Positions 10,250-22,043 of a DNA stretch of 64,000 bases are shown here, piece by piece (the stretch's first letter is position 1; each line of letters starts with the position of its first letter). The DNA comes from Azorinus chamasolen (lineage: Eukaryota > Mollusca > Bivalvia > Cardiida > Solecurtidae): assembly GCA_963576725.1 (NCBI GenBank), contig OY755241.1, forward strand, positions 24,092,449-24,156,448, in the 5' to 3' direction. The notes under the pieces are model-generated. The model worked only from the letters and a program-made list of their open reading frames with translations, searched no databases and was not told where the DNA came from. The position numbers and the translations under genes were made by a program.

Positions 10250-11940
10250 AAAAATCAAGGAATTAAAACATATAAAAATGTGGCAATTTATGTATTTTAT
10301 ACTCAAAACCTAGAAACAACGATAATACAAGCGTTATTCTAAGCTAAATACCAGATTTGGAGGATGTATTGCCGGAGTTTCATACTAGTTTACAATAGTC
10401 AATGTCATAGACCAAAGGAATCGGGTCTTAAGCTTAGAATATCGTTTTTATTACGATGCATCAAACATATATAGTGTTTTGTTAAGCGGGGAAAACACGA
10501 GGTTCTGTACCAGACTTGACATCTGCTCAGAGAATTTCGTCTACTAAATGTATCGTTCTGTTTCTAATCGGAAATTACAAGATTTTCCCAATTTTGATGA
10601 GAACATTTTTTAGATATTAAGTATATCAAAAAGTAAAGAGGAGGATACTTTAAGCGGGCGAAATTTTTTAGGCAACATCCTTCCTTAGGGTTGTCTTCAA
10701 AGGTATACCATCAGTCATAATCATTAACCTTTATGTATCTGGAGAGTATCGAGTTTTTGGATCACGATGTGAGGTAGGAAAATGGGTCTCATCTGCATAA
10801 TCGTGGCTAAGTACAGTTCTGTTGGGTTCTAAGATAGTCATCTAATCTAAAGTAGCGCTTATGTCCTTCGTCAGTTGGAAACCCGTAGTCAGCTATAAAA
10901 TAACTATCGGTTTGGAGCTGAACGTCGGTGCCTTTGTCATTTTCTAGAGGTATAAAGGTGGAGAAAGGGTTAACTCGGTATAGATCCTGATGAGTGGTGT
11001 AGAGTTACGCCGCCGGAGCTGGATATCTTACTTTTTCTACTTCGACGGTGATACAACTTTAGCGATTTGAAAGAGAAAACAGAGAATAGTTTCCAAACTA
11101 ATTGCCACTGGTATTTTGAAATAAATGATACCTTTTTCTAGAAACGACGAATTTTTCTACGGACGATTGAATCACGTTTCGAGTTTTAGGTTTTAAAAAC
11201 GGAAAAGAGGTAAAAAGTGTAGGTTAAGGGTTCAATCGGAATGTAAACATTCGCCATGGCTACGGTTAGTTAATCGCTTAGCTGCCCTTTCGCTGAACGG
11301 GGAAAATGCGGTCTGCTGTTAGTGACGATCGTCTATTTAAGAGCATCTAAGTTGAATTTTCGTTTTATTTTCGACGATTAGGTTACAGACCCGAAAGAGA
11401 AGGGGAGTTAGGTCTAGATCCACCCTATAAAGACTGGCTATTATAGTAGATTCATCCGTAAGGTATAAAGGAAAGGAGAGAGAACGACGGTCTACTTACC
11501 TTTTTTTTCTGTCGTCTGCTGGATATTTATTCCGAAAAGAACTATCCGTTTAGAGTACGTTCGACGCGGGTGTCAAAATCGAGATGAGTAAAAAAGGTAT
11601 CTGGGCGTCGGTACTTATAACCGTGGACGGCGTTGGCGGGAAAAATAGCGTCCTTTTCCTTATACGGATGTACGGTTTCCGACGTCGACGTGGCGATGGC
11701 CAGTACCGTTAGCATCTTTTCTATAAAAGGCTATAGCATTTCCGGCGGAGGCTGGTAATTTTCCGTCTACGTCGGAAAGGTACCGTTAACGTACGTTTCT
11801 TTAGAAAAGGGTTAGGATGTAATGGAAATTTTCCGTGCCAGGTAGCGGACGTGGCATATTTTTCTCTCGATACGGTCGGGACATTTCCGGCTGGAATTTT
11901 TTCCGTACCGCGTCGTTGAGGCGAAAGAAACGAATGACCG
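10250..11940. other. No gene recognised
   Basis: The stretch after the mini-exon gene has no convincing exon or repeat. It becomes less AT-rich rightwards and contains many short TTTTCCG/CGGAAAA words without clear periodicity. A minus-strand frame at 11,721-11,990 is basic and has no domain; I treat it as chance or as leader sequence of the promoter-like cluster beside it. Confidence 0.5.
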
Positions 11941-11956
11941 TTCTCACGCTCCGTTA

Positions 11957-12076
11957 CTATATATAGACGATGACTCGTCCCCTGACTCATCCCTTCTAAG
12001 GGGAGGGGCTAAGCGTGACTCGCTGTTACGTGGCGTCGATGACGCGGAGACGCTGTGACGTCACAGGGGGCGGGGC
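11957..12076 (-). promoter_or_regulatory. Promoter-like cluster: TATA, AP-1, CRE, GC box
   Basis: A CTATATATAG palindrome lies at 11,957-11,966. An AP-1-type TGACTCA is at 11,983-11,989, a perfect CRE TGACGTCA at 12,056-12,063 and GGGGGCGGGGC at 12,066-12,076, with further TGACTCG and TTACGTGG words between. The order GC box/CRE, then TATA, fits transcription to the left from about 11,930. These are sequence matches only; no transcript is shown. Confidence 0.4.
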
Positions 12077-12227
12077 TTGTCACCTGTCAATCAATGGCTC
12101 CAAACCGACGCCACTGTAGTTGAAGCATATCAAGTCACCTGACCGTAGTTAATGAGCTAAACCTATTTTCCCGCTTCCTATATTCTGGCTATAACTCTCG
12201 TACTAGACGGACGTCTTTATTATAGAA

Positions 12228-12365
12228 TGAATGAATGGTGTTTTACGGCCCATCGACACTGATGGTCATATAGAGCCGAATAAATAATGTAAATAAATCT
12301 ATATGATGAAATCAAATAGAGACAATCTCACTACTAGATTATGTAAATGTCAGACCCGATCCGAT
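12228..12365 (-). mobile_element. LINE-A 3' end fragment
   Basis: The fragment begins with GAATGAATGAATGG and continues TTTTACGGCCCATCGACAC, the 3' UTR seen at the end of every LINE-A copy here (tail ATTC-type on the minus strand). Only the 3' UTR is present, so this is a strongly 5'-truncated insertion. Confidence 0.8.
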
Positions 12366-12806
12366 CCGATCTTTATTGTTCTCTTAATGGGCTGTAATGT
12401 AGAAGAAAACCACATGCATCTCATATATGAATGCATTGATGGTCCCAACTTTGATGAGCTTCTAAGAGAATCATAACTCACCATACATGTGCAGCAGTAA
12501 CATACCTACACAATCGAGATCCATTGATAGTTCACAGAGATTAAACCTGACGACAGACACTGTGCTAACCAAATCTCTTAACACAGCCAAGTTGTGTGAC
12601 AAAGGCCTATCACAATTTAAATAAATGAACACAATGCTAACAACAATGGCGTCTGGACATTTATCGCAATCAGGTATACCTGCATATCAGGCTCCGGAAG
12701 TTTTGTTGCACATGTGCGCTTCCCCAAATACAGACATTTGGAGCCTGTGTGTTGTGCTTGTAGAGCTATTCTCAGAAGAAACTGACTGGGACAATACAGA
12801 TTACTT

Positions 12807-12968
12807 TGACCGTTCAAAGGCGGTACATCCATCTTTCCCCTATTGTATGTTTGTTTTGTCTTTGTGCGTCATTTGATGTTTTTAGAGTTATGTACATTTG
12901 CTGTTTCCATGTGTTGCTGTTCGGGCGACTGTTCGTTCTGTATGTGGTGTTTCCTGCACGACTCATGT
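12807..12968 (+). mobile_element. S repeat, short copy
   Basis: The sequence from GACCGTTCAAAGGCGG to CACGACTCATG matches the copies at 31,311-31,602 and 61,633-62,345. It is the shortest of the three and interrupts the kinase pseudogene. Confidence 0.75.
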
Positions 12969-13066
12969 TTGACATTGATGGTCATATAGAGTCGAACAAA
13001 TAATGTAAATAAAACTATAATATGAAATCAAATAGAGACAATCTCACTAGAGTATGTAAATGTCAC
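12969..13066 (-). mobile_element. LINE-A 3' UTR fragment
   Basis: The segment with ATGGTCATATAGAGTCGAAC and the following AATAATGTAAATAAA matches the LINE-A 3' UTR. The usual ATTC-type tail is missing because the S repeat abuts it. Confidence 0.7.
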
Positions 13067-13249
13067 AAGAGATCCGTGATTCGATGAAAAAGGAAAAGTG
13101 CCAGATGGCATTTCAGTCCTTCTTTCAATGGACCTGGACTGCATGTCAAGAGAATGTAAAGCTGATAAATCTGGACGTAAAGTATGAGTATGTGTTAAGG
13201 CCAGCAGCATTAGAACTGTGTCGGACACTCAAGGAAATGCGAGATGTTA

Positions 13250-13440
13250 ACAAGAGGGCCATGATGGCCCTGGAATCGCTCACCAGAGGGAAAGATTTTT
13301 AAACTTTTAACTACAGGTATGTTTCTAAACAAAACTGGACACCTGTTTTAAGGGGTGTTATTTGACCCTTTGTGGATCCAAACTCTGTGCCATACCTGAT
13401 GGTCTTAATTCTGTTGAAAAGGGCCAGGAAGCAGTCGATC
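13250..13440 (+). mobile_element. Helitron-like repeat, 5' end fragment (family 1)
   Basis: The fragment begins ACAAGAGGGCCATGATGGCC, the palindromic 5' end of family 1, directly after the last kinase-pseudogene codons. No 3' hairpin end follows, so only a 5' piece remains. Confidence 0.65.
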
Positions 13441-13467
13441 TTTAATAAACTTTTGGACCTTTAAAAC

Positions 13468-13570
13468 CCTTTCCTTCATATAAATGTGATTTGATGCATT
13501 TGCAAACAGAACATACCCGTATCAGATGGTTTCTATAGGAGCTGGCTGACCAGGTTGTGCTCTGCCGGCT
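13468..13570. repeat. Dispersed hairpin repeat (AACCCTTTCC type)
   Basis: This unit has the order AACCCTTTCC, TTTGCAAACAGA, then a stem around CTATAGGAG and a TCTG-rich end. Related units occur at about 24,741, 30,650-30,760, 32,468-32,580, 32,640-32,725, 33,711-33,825, 45,062-45,180, 57,434-57,545 and 57,560-57,650. All are short palindromic, MITE-like sequences without coding capacity. Confidence 0.65.
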
Positions 13571-13621
13571 AATAGAATACGCTTTCCTCCATAAAAACGC
13601 CTTTCTACGCCTCTGTAATAG

Positions 13622-14101
13622 TCACTTTATTAAACCATTGTGATAAATAGAGCATTTGTTCCATAGGAGTATTTATCACAATGGTTTCAAATCTAAACCA
13701 TTCTGAAATTTTCCTTGTCTCTAATTAATTCTCCTTATCAGTAGTTTGATTCAAAAAGGTAGGATCTGAAAAAAGCCTTTGTGATAAATAGAGCATTTGC
13801 TCCATAGGAGTAAATGCACTATTTATCACAATGGTTTCAAATCTACACAATTCTGAAATTTTCCTTTTCTCTAATCAATGCTCCTTATCAGTAGATTTAT
13901 TCAAAGAGGTAGGATCTGAAAAAAGTCTTTGTGATAAATAGAGCATTTGCTAACCATTGTGATAAATAGAGCATTTGTTCCATAGGAGTAAATGTTCTAT
14001 TTATCACAATGGTTTCAAATCTACACAATTCTGAATTTTTCCTTTTCTATAATTAATGCTCCTTATCAGTAGATTTATCTAAAGAGGTAGGATCTGAAAA
14101 A
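13622..14101. repeat. Tandem hairpin repeat (GTGATAAATAGAGC type), left block
   Basis: About three units of roughly 150 bp each contain GTGATAAATAGAGCATTTG, a short TCCATAGGAGTA loop and the inverted arm CTATTTATCACAATGG, then a shared spacer. The same repeat resumes at 24,459-24,982. LINE-A copy 1 was inserted between the two blocks; ATCTGAAAAA at 14,092-14,101 is its left target duplication. Confidence 0.8.
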
Positions 14102-17100
14102 TGAATGAATGAATGAATGGTGTTTTACGGCCCATCGACACTGATGGTCATATAGAGCCGAATAAATAATGTAAATAAATCTATATGATGAAACCAAATA
14201 AAAACAATCTCACTTCTAGATTATGTAAATGTCAGTCCCGATCAACAGAAAATAAGGACAAAACATAATCGACATTCTAAAAATATACCTTTTAAATTTT
14301 AGAATATATATTAATGGCTTTTAAAAAATCAAATATTTTTGGTATTTCTACCAGCTCAAACAGTTCCCTCAGGGAATCTGCTTGAAAGAACCTATCTCTG
14401 ATTAAGATTAAATCAGGACATTCAATGAGAATGTGCTGAATTGAATAAGGCTCAAAACAAAATAAACATTCAGGTTGAACTTCGCCTTTCAGTAAAAATG
14501 AATGAGTTAAAAAAGAATGTCCAATTCTTATTCTGGCCAATACGACCTCATCACGCCGAATTGGCAAGCATGAACAAAAATGTTCACCTAAAATATGTTT
14601 AACAGCATGGAGCTTGTTATGAATTTCCTCATTCCAAGACTCCTGCCATTTATATAGAATTTGTCTAGTAATTTGTGGTTTGAAATCCCAAATACGGTAA
14701 TCTCATATCAGATTCAGGCGATTCAAGCGCAGACTTCGCTGCAAGGTCCGCCCTCTCGTTGCCCTGTATTCCACAATGACTAGGTATCCAACAAAATATT
14801 ACATCTTTTGAATTAGACATTTCATGGTATTTTAAAACAAGTTTTTTTTAATAAGAACATTTTTTGTAGAACATTTACTCAGAGATTGTAAAACAGAAAG
14901 AGAATCCGAAAAGATTATATGTTTACTATATGATTTTCCAGCAATATAATCAAGAGCTAAATCAATAGCTTTGATCTCTGCTGAAAAAATGGAGGCATTA
15001 TCAGGAAGCCGAAATTTTGTCTCTGTGTCATCAGCCACAAATGCAGCTGCGACTCTCTCATCATCTTTTGAACCATCAGTATAAACTTGTTCATAATCTT
15101 CAAATCTTGAAATTATTTCATTTAAAAAAGAACTGAATTCAAGCGAGCTTGTTTCAGACTTTTTATGCCGTGTTAGTTCAAAGATAACTTTTGGTGGTTT
15201 AATAGTCCAAGGCGGTATAGATTCAACTATAGTCTTTTCAACTAAAGACAAATCTATATCACTATTTTGAAAACTGTTTTTCATACGTATTCCGAAAGGT
15301 GGAATTACTTTTTCACGACGAGAGTAAAGTGATGGCTCATTCGCCTCAACATATAAACTTTTAGCAGAGGATGTCATAAAGGCACCCAATGCTAAACGTA
15401 AACCTTGGTGATGAATTGGATCAAGCATCTGCAAGTATGATTTCCTTGCAGAGCCATATACAACACTACCATAATCCAGTTTGGACCTCACTAAACTTCT
15501 ATACAATTTGAGCATTACATTGCGATCTGCACCCCATTCGGTATGTGCAAGAACGCGAAGCAATTTCAAAGTTTTCTGGCATTTAGCCTTTAAATATTTA
15601 ATACGAGGTATAAAGGAAAGTTTTTTGTCAAAAATGACACCGAGAAATTTCGCCTGGTCTACAACAGGAATGGGATCACCATTCAAGTGAAACTCCGGGT
15701 CATTGTGAAATTTTCTCAGTTGACAGAAATGTACACAATTTGTTTTAGACTTGGAAAATTTAAAACCGTTTTCAGTAGCCCATTTTTGAGCTTTATCAAT
15801 GGACTGTTGAAGTTGACGTTCAACAGTACGCATGTGTTTAGAACGGTAACAAATTAAAAAGTCATCAACATACAATGAACAATCCGTGTCATTAGAAATA
15901 GATTGAACAATATTATTAATTTTAACATTAAATAGAGTAACTGACAAAATACTTCCTTGTGGAACACCCATTTCCTGTTTTTGCATATCAGAAAGAGTAG
16001 TTCCAACGCGGACTTGAAATTCCCTATCATTTAAAAAGTTTTCAATAAAAACTGGAAGTCGACCTTTAAGTCCTGATTCATGAAGGTCTTTCATTATGCC
16101 ATACTTCCAAGTTGTATCGTAAGCTTTCTCAAGATCAAAGAAGACAGCAACCAAGTGCTCCTTCTTGATGAAAGCTTCGCGAATAAATGTTTCCAACCTA
16201 ACTAAATGATCATTTGTACTTCTTTGGCTCCTGAATCCACTTTGATACTCCGTAATGAGGTTACCAAACAAGTCTTGCGTTAATCATGCGCTCTAAAGTT
16301 TTACATACGCAGCTCGTCAAGGCTATGGGACGATCATTATTTGGATCTGTGTTATCTTTCCCTGGCTTTGGAACAGGAATAACTGTTGCCTGTTTCCAAA
16401 ACTTGGGCAATTTACCACTTGACCATATATGGTTAAAAATATCTAAAAGAACATGCATACAATTTGAGGGCAAGTGCTTAAGAAATTGATAATGAATATC
16501 ATCAGGTCCAACAGCTGTATCGTGCGATTTATTAAGAGAATCAAACAATTCTCTCTCAGTAAAAGGTAAATTGTAGCTTTCAGTGTTATGAGAGGTAAAA
16601 TTAAGTTTTTCCTTTTCTTTACTCTTTTTAATGTTTCTAAATTCAGGAGTAGACTTAGCTGATGAAGAGTTTTTAGCAAAAGCATCAGCTAAGGAATTGG
16701 CTATATCTTTTACATCTGTTATTTTTTTTATCATCTGCATTTAAATGTCCAAAAGAAGATTTACCTTTACCACTTATTTTACGCACCATATCCCATACCT
16801 TCTTTACTGATGAACGACAATTTAATATAGAAACATATTTCTTCCAAGACTGTGATTTAACAGTCTTGATAGTACGACGAGCTTTAGCCCTAAATACTCT
16901 AAAATGATTTAAATTTTCCTGAGTAGGACTGACTTTAAATTTTCTAAGAGCTGCTTTACGCTTTCTAATAGCCTCCTTACATTCATCATCATACCATGGT
17001 TTAGGAGGTTTCTTTGGGTTTGATGAGGACTTTGGAATGCATTCTTCTGCCACTGAATATAAATTGGATGTAAATGTTTCAATGGGGTCATCACTATTTT

Positions 17101-18142
17101 CAAATACATCTGATCTTATCGTTTCCCTACACAATATTTCAAACTTTTCCCAATTTGCTTTCTTGAGTTTCCAGCGAGGAACACATTCCTCGACTGGAGT
17201 AGCAATATGGTTTAGAAATATTGGAAAGTGGTCACTTCCACATAGGTCGTCACCAACTTTCCAATCATAATCTAAGTAAATGGTAGGGTAACAAATAGAA
17301 AGATCAATGCAAGTAAAAGTTCCTGATGCCGGGTGAAGGTAAGTTGGGGACTTATTGTTGGAGATGCACAAATCGTGCTCACCAACAAAATCCTCAACAA
17401 TTTTACCTAAAGCATTTGTATTTGTAGATCCCCATAGAGGATTATGGCTATTAAAATCCCCTAACAATATAAATGGGGCAGGCAATTGTTCAACAAGGGA
17501 GTCAAGTTCTTTCTTGTCAACTGTTGTCCTTGGCGGAATATAAATAGAACAAAATGTAATGACCTTATGAAGGGTGACACTGACAGTAACAACTTGCAAA
17601 TTAGTTTTAATAGGTAAAAGACTATGAACAACAGAGTTGTTCACAATAATTGATGAGCCGCCAGCAGCTCTTTCACCATCGTTAAAAATATGATTATAAA
17701 TAGAATAATTTCTAAAGTTGACTTGATCAGTGTCCTTCAAGAATGTTTCTTGAAGACACATTATGGCCGGGTCATATTTATTTAGCAACAGAAGAATTTC
17801 ATTATAATTTGCCTTAAGTCCTCTACAATTCCATTGTATTACACAATTTTTCATTATTGATTAATGAAAATATATATTTAGTTAGGTTGGAGGTTTAACA
17901 GGAACAATCTTTGATTTGTCTTTTTTCTTTTTGGGGGATTTGGAAGAAGGAACAATGGATGTATGAACATCCATCACTTCTTCCTCATCCAAGCTGCCAT
18001 ACGTGTTGTGCAGCTTCACGGGATTGCCTTTACCATTTGGTAAAGAATCACTACAAACAACTTTCTTTTTAATGTTTTCCTGACTCCGAGGTAGTTCCTG
18101 GTCCGCCTGACATGCCATGTCAGACTTGCCAGGAACAGCAGA
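14102..18142 (-). pseudogene. LINE-A copy 1, main part: broken ORF2 and ORF1 end
   Basis: On the minus strand the 3' end (ATTC tail) is at 14,102. ORF2 is nearly complete but broken. The endonuclease part (16,685-17,854) has GDFN and SDHF; a T-run expansion near 16,725 changes frame. A deletion near 16,265 and another near 15,313 remove residues, and a T-run near 14,845 breaks the RNase H region. YVDD is kept. Positions 17,882-18,142 are the end of ORF1. The rest of ORF1 lies at 23,918-24,458, because LINE-A copy 2 inserted between. Target duplications ATCTGAAAAA flank the whole (14,092-14,101 and 24,459-24,468). Confidence 0.85.
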
Positions 18143-18340
18143 ATGAATGAATGAATGAATGGTGTTTTACGGCCCATCGACACTGATGGTCATATAGAGC
18201 CGAATAAATAATGTAAATAAAACTATATGATGAAATCAAATAAAGACAATCTCACTAGATTATGTAAATGTCAGTCCCGATCAACAGGATTGTAAATAAA
18301 ATAAGGACAAAACATAATCGACATTCTAAAAATATACCTT

Positions 18341-21300
18341 TTAAATTTTAGAATATATATTAATGGCTTTTAAAAAATCAAATATTTTTGGTATTTCTAC
18401 CAGCTCAAACAGTTCCCTCAGGGAATCTGCTTGAAAGAACCTATCTCTGATTAAGATTAAATCAGGACATTCAATGAGAATGTGCTGAATTGTATAAGGC
18501 TCAAAACAAAATAAACATTCAGGTTGAACTTCACCTTTCAGTAAAAATGAATGAGTTAAAAAAGAATGTCCAATTCTTATTCTGGCCAATACGACCTCAT
18601 CACGCCGAATTGGCAAGCATGAACAAAAATGTTCACCTAAAATAGGTTTCACAGCATGGAGCTTGTTATGAATTTCCTCATTCCAAGACTCCTGCCATTT
18701 ATATAGAATATGTCTAGTAATTTGTGGTTTGAAATCCGAATACGGTAATCTCATATCAGATTCAGGCGATTCAAGCGCAGACTTCGCTGCAAGGTCCGCC
18801 CTCTCGTTGCCCTGTATTCCACAATGACTAGGTATCCAACAAAATATTACATCTTTTGAATTAGACATTTCATGGTATTTTAAAACAAGTTTTTTAATAA
18901 GAACATTTTTTGTAGAACATTTACTCAGTGATTGTAAAACAGAAAGAGAATCCGAAAAGATTATATGTTTATTATATAATTTTCCAGCTATATAATCAAG
19001 AGCTAAATCAATAGCTTTGATCTCTGCTGAAAAAATGGAGGCATTATCAGGAAGCCGAAATTTTGTCTCTGTGTCATCAGCCACAAAGGCAGCTGCGACT
19101 CTCTCATCATCTTTTGAACCATCAGTATAAACTTGTTCATAATCTTCAAATCTTGAAATTATTTCATTTAAAAAAGAACTGAATTCAAGCGAGCTTGTTT
19201 CAGACTTTCTATGCCGTGTTAGTTCAAAAATAACTTTTGGTGGTTTAATAGTCCAAGGTGGTATAGATTCAACTTTAGTCTTTTCAACCAAAGACAAATC
19301 TATATCACTATTTTGAAAACTGTTTTTCATACGTATTCCGAAAGGTGGAATTACCTTTTCCTTGGATTCAAATAAACGTTGATATTTAGGTCTAAAAACA
19401 TTTTTATGAGCGGGATTTGATGGGTTTGAAGCTAATTTAGAGGTATACTGCATGGATAGTTTTTCACGACGAGAGTAAAGTGATGGCTCATTCGCCTCAA
19501 CATATAAACTTTTAGCAGGGGATGTCCTAAAGGCACCCAATGCTAAACGTAAACCTTGGTGATGAATTGGATCAAGCATCTGCAAGTATGATTTCCTTGC
19601 AGAGCCATATACAACACTACCATAATCCAGTTTGGACCTCACTAAACTTCTATACAATTTGAGCATTACACTGCGATCTGCACCCCATTCGGTATGTGCA
19701 AGAACGCGAAGCAATTTCAGAGTTTTCTGGCATTTAGCCTTTAAGTATTTAATATGAGGTATAAAGGAAAGTTTTTTGTCAAAGATGACACCGAGAAATT
19801 TCGCCTGGTCTACAACAGGAATGGGATCACCATTCAAGTGCAACTCAGGATCATTGTGGAATTTTCTCAGTTGACAGAAATGTACACAATTTGTTTTAGA
19901 CTTTGAAAATCTAAAGCCGTTTTCAGTAGCCCATTTTTGAGCTTTATCAATGGACTGTTGAAGTTGACGTTCAACAGTACGCATGTGTTTAGAACGGTAA
20001 CAAATTAAAAAGTCATCAACATACAATGAACAGTCAGTGTCACTAGAAATAGATTTAACAATATTATTAATTTTAACATTAAATAGAGTGACTGACAAAA
20101 TACTTCCTTGTGGAACACCCATTTCCTGTTTTTGCATACCAGAAAGAGTAGTTCCAACACGGACTTGAAATTCCCTATCATTTAAAAAGTTTTCAATAAA
20201 AACTGGAAGTCGACCTTTAAGTCCAGATTCATGAAGGTCTTTCATTATGCCATACTTCCAAGTTGTATCGTAAGCTTTCTCAGGATCAAAGAAGACAGCA
20301 ACTAAGTGCTCCTTCTTGATGAAAGCTTCACGAATAAATGTTTCCAACCTAACTAAATGATCATTTGTACTTCTTTGGCTCCTGAATCCACTTTGATACT
20401 CCGTAATGAGGTTGTTGGATTCAAGATACCAAACAAGTCTTGCGTTAATCATGCGCTCTAAAGTTTTACATACACAGCTCGTCAAGGCTATAGGACGATA
20501 ATTATTTGGATCTGTATTATCTTTCCCTGGTTTTGGAACAGGAACAACTGTAGCCTGTTTCCAAAACTTGGGCAATTTACCACTTGACCATATATGGTTA
20601 AAAATATCTAAAAGAACATGCATACAAATTGAGGGCAAGTGTTTAAGAAATTGATAATGAATGTCATCAGGTCCAACAGCTGTATCGTGCGATTTAGTAA
20701 GAGAATCAAACAATTCTCTCTCAGTAAAAGGTAAATTGTAGCTTTCAGTGTTGTGAGATGTAAAATTAAGTTTTTCCTTTTCTTTACTCTTTTTAATGTG
20801 TCTAAATTCAGGAGTAGACTTAGCTGATGAAGAGTTTTTGGCAAAAGCATCAGCTAAGGAATTGGCTATATCTTTTACATCTGTTATTTTTTTATCATTT
20901 GCATTTAAATGTCCAAAAGAGGATTTACCTTTACCACTTATTTTACGCACCATATCCCATACCTTCTTTACTGATGAACGACAATTTAATTTAGAAACAT
21001 ATTTCTTCCAAGACTGCGATTTAACAGTCTTGATAGTACGACGAGCTTTAGCCCTAAATACTCTAAAATGATTTAAATTTTCCTGAGTAGGACTGAATTT
21101 AAATTTTCTAAGAGCTGCTTTACGCTTTCTAATCGCCTCCTTACATTCATCATCATACCACGGTTTAGGAGGTTTCTTTGGGTTTGATGAGGACTTTGGA
21201 ATGCATTCTTCTGCCACTGAATATAAAATGGATGTAAATGTTTCAATGGGGTCATCACTATTTTCAAATACATCTGATCTAATCTTTTCCCTACACAATA

Positions 21301-22018
21301 TTTCAAACTTTTCCCAATTTGCTTTCTTGAGTTTCCAGCGAGGAACACATTCCTCGACTGGAGAAGCAATGTGGTTTAGAAATATTGGAAAGTGGTCACT
21401 TCCACATAGGTCGTCACCAACTTTCCAATCATAATCTAAGTAAATGGTTGGGTAACAAATAGAAAGATCAATGCAAGTAAAAGTTCCTGATGCCGGGTGA
21501 AGATAGGTTGGGGACTTATTGTTAGAGATGCACAAATCGTGCTCACCAACAAAATCCTCAACAATTTTACCTAAAGCATTAGTATTTGTAGATCCCCATA
21601 GAGGATTATGGCTATTAAAATCCCCTAACAATATAAATGGGGCAGGCAATTGTTCAATAAGGGCGTCAAGTTCTTTCTTGTCAACTGTTGTCCTTGGTGG
21701 AATATATATAGAACAAAAAGTTATGACCTTATGAAGGGTGACACTGACAGTAACAACTTGCAAATTAGTTTTAATAGGTAAAAGACTATGAACAACAGAG
21801 TTGTTCACAATAATTGATGAGCCGCCAGCAGCTCTTTCACCATCGTTAAAAATATGATTATAAATAGAATAATTTCTAAAGTTGACTTGGTCAGTGTCCT
21901 TCAAGAATGTTTCTTGAAGACACATTATGGCCGGGTCATATTTATTCAGCAACAGAAGAATTTCATTATAATTTGCCTTAAGTCCTCTACAATTCCATTG
22001 TATTACGCAATTGTTCAT
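18341..22018 (-). CDS. LINE-A ORF2: endonuclease, reverse transcriptase, RNase H
   Basis: This 1,225-residue ORF is intact. An APE-type endonuclease fills the first 230 or so residues (QWNCRGLKAN, LQETFL, LLGDFNSHNP, GSDHFP). The reverse transcriptase follows, with YRPIALTS, GFRSQRSTND, KAYDTTW, GVPQGSILS and the catalytic YVDD. RNase H is C-terminal (VYTDGSK, SAEIKAI, FSDSLSVL, WIPSHCGIQGNERAD), with all acidic residues visible. A Cys-rich end (PECLFCFEPYTIQH) follows. The product copies the element into DNA at nicked target sites. One motif A neighbour reads FFDPEKAYD, where the other copy has FFDLEKAYD. The gene starts 25 bp after the ORF1 stop. Confidence 0.92.
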   Translation of the reverse strand: MNNCVIQWNCRGLKANYNEILLLLNKYDPAIMCLQETFLKDTDQVNFRNYSIYNHIFNDGERAAGGSSIIVNNSVVHSLLPIKTNLQVVTVSVTLHKVITFCSIYIPPRTTVDKKELDALIEQLPAPFILLGDFNSHNPLWGSTNTNALGKIVEDFVGEHDLCISNNKSPTYLHPASGTFTCIDLSICYPTIYLDYDWKVGDDLCGSDHFPIFLNHIASPVEECVPRWKLKKANWEKFEILCREKIRSDVFENSDDPIETFTSILYSVAEECIPKSSSNPKKPPKPWYDDECKEAIRKRKAALRKFKFSPTQENLNHFRVFRAKARRTIKTVKSQSWKKYVSKLNCRSSVKKVWDMVRKISGKGKSSFGHLNANDKKITDVKDIANSLADAFAKNSSSAKSTPEFRHIKKSKEKEKLNFTSHNTESYNLPFTERELFDSLTKSHDTAVGPDDIHYQFLKHLPSICMHVLLDIFNHIWSSGKLPKFWKQATVVPVPKPGKDNTDPNNYRPIALTSCVCKTLERMINARLVWYLESNNLITEYQSGFRSQRSTNDHLVRLETFIREAFIKKEHLVAVFFDPEKAYDTTWKYGIMKDLHESGLKGRLPVFIENFLNDREFQVRVGTTLSGMQKQEMGVPQGSILSVTLFNVKINNIVKSISSDTDCSLYVDDFLICYRSKHMRTVERQLQQSIDKAQKWATENGFRFSKSKTNCVHFCQLRKFHNDPELHLNGDPIPVVDQAKFLGVIFDKKLSFIPHIKYLKAKCQKTLKLLRVLAHTEWGADRSVMLKLYRSLVRSKLDYGSVVYGSARKSYLQMLDPIHHQGLRLALGAFRTSPAKSLYVEANEPSLYSRREKLSMQYTSKLASNPSNPAHKNVFRPKYQRLFESKEKVIPPFGIRMKNSFQNSDIDLSLVEKTKVESIPPWTIKPPKVIFELTRHRKSETSSLEFSSFLNEIISRFEDYEQVYTDGSKDDERVAAAFVADDTETKFRLPDNASIFSAEIKAIDLALDYIAGKLYNKHIIFSDSLSVLQSLSKCSTKNVLIKKLVLKYHEMSNSKDVIFCWIPSHCGIQGNERADLAAKSALESPESDMRLPYSDFKPQITRHILYKWQESWNEEIHNKLHAVKPILGEHFCSCLPIRRDEVVLARIRIGHSFLTHSFLLKGEVQPECLFCFEPYTIQHILIECPDLILIRDRFFQADSLRELFELVEIPKIFDFLKAINIYSKI

Positions 22019-22043
22019 TATCGATTAATGAAAATATATTTAG

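Larger units (their letters stand above)
12372..13242 (+). pseudogene. Processed protein kinase pseudogene, split by repeats
   Basis: Kinase-domain pieces follow one another on the plus strand without introns. First comes an alphaC/beta4-hinge segment (GCNVEENHMHLIYECIDG, about 12,390). Next is the catalytic loop with LIVHRD (about 12,520), then AKLCDKGLSQF, where DFG would be expected but DKG is read. Then comes subdomain VIII-IX (PAYQAPEVLL and TDIWSLCVVLVELFSE, 12,680-12,780). Stops and frame changes separate the first three. After an S repeat and a LINE-A tail (12,807-13,066) the C-lobe end resumes (RPAALELCRTLKEM, about 13,200). The absence of introns suggests a retrocopy. It is non-coding. 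The kinase subfamily is unknown. Confidence 0.65.

Noticed and set aside
11721..11990. 89-codon minus-strand frame
   Set aside because: Low complexity and basic with no domain, and it begins upstream of the TATA-like site.
13028..13228. Minus-strand frame opposite the kinase C-lobe
   Set aside because: It is a shadow of the kinase pseudogene and LINE-A tail.
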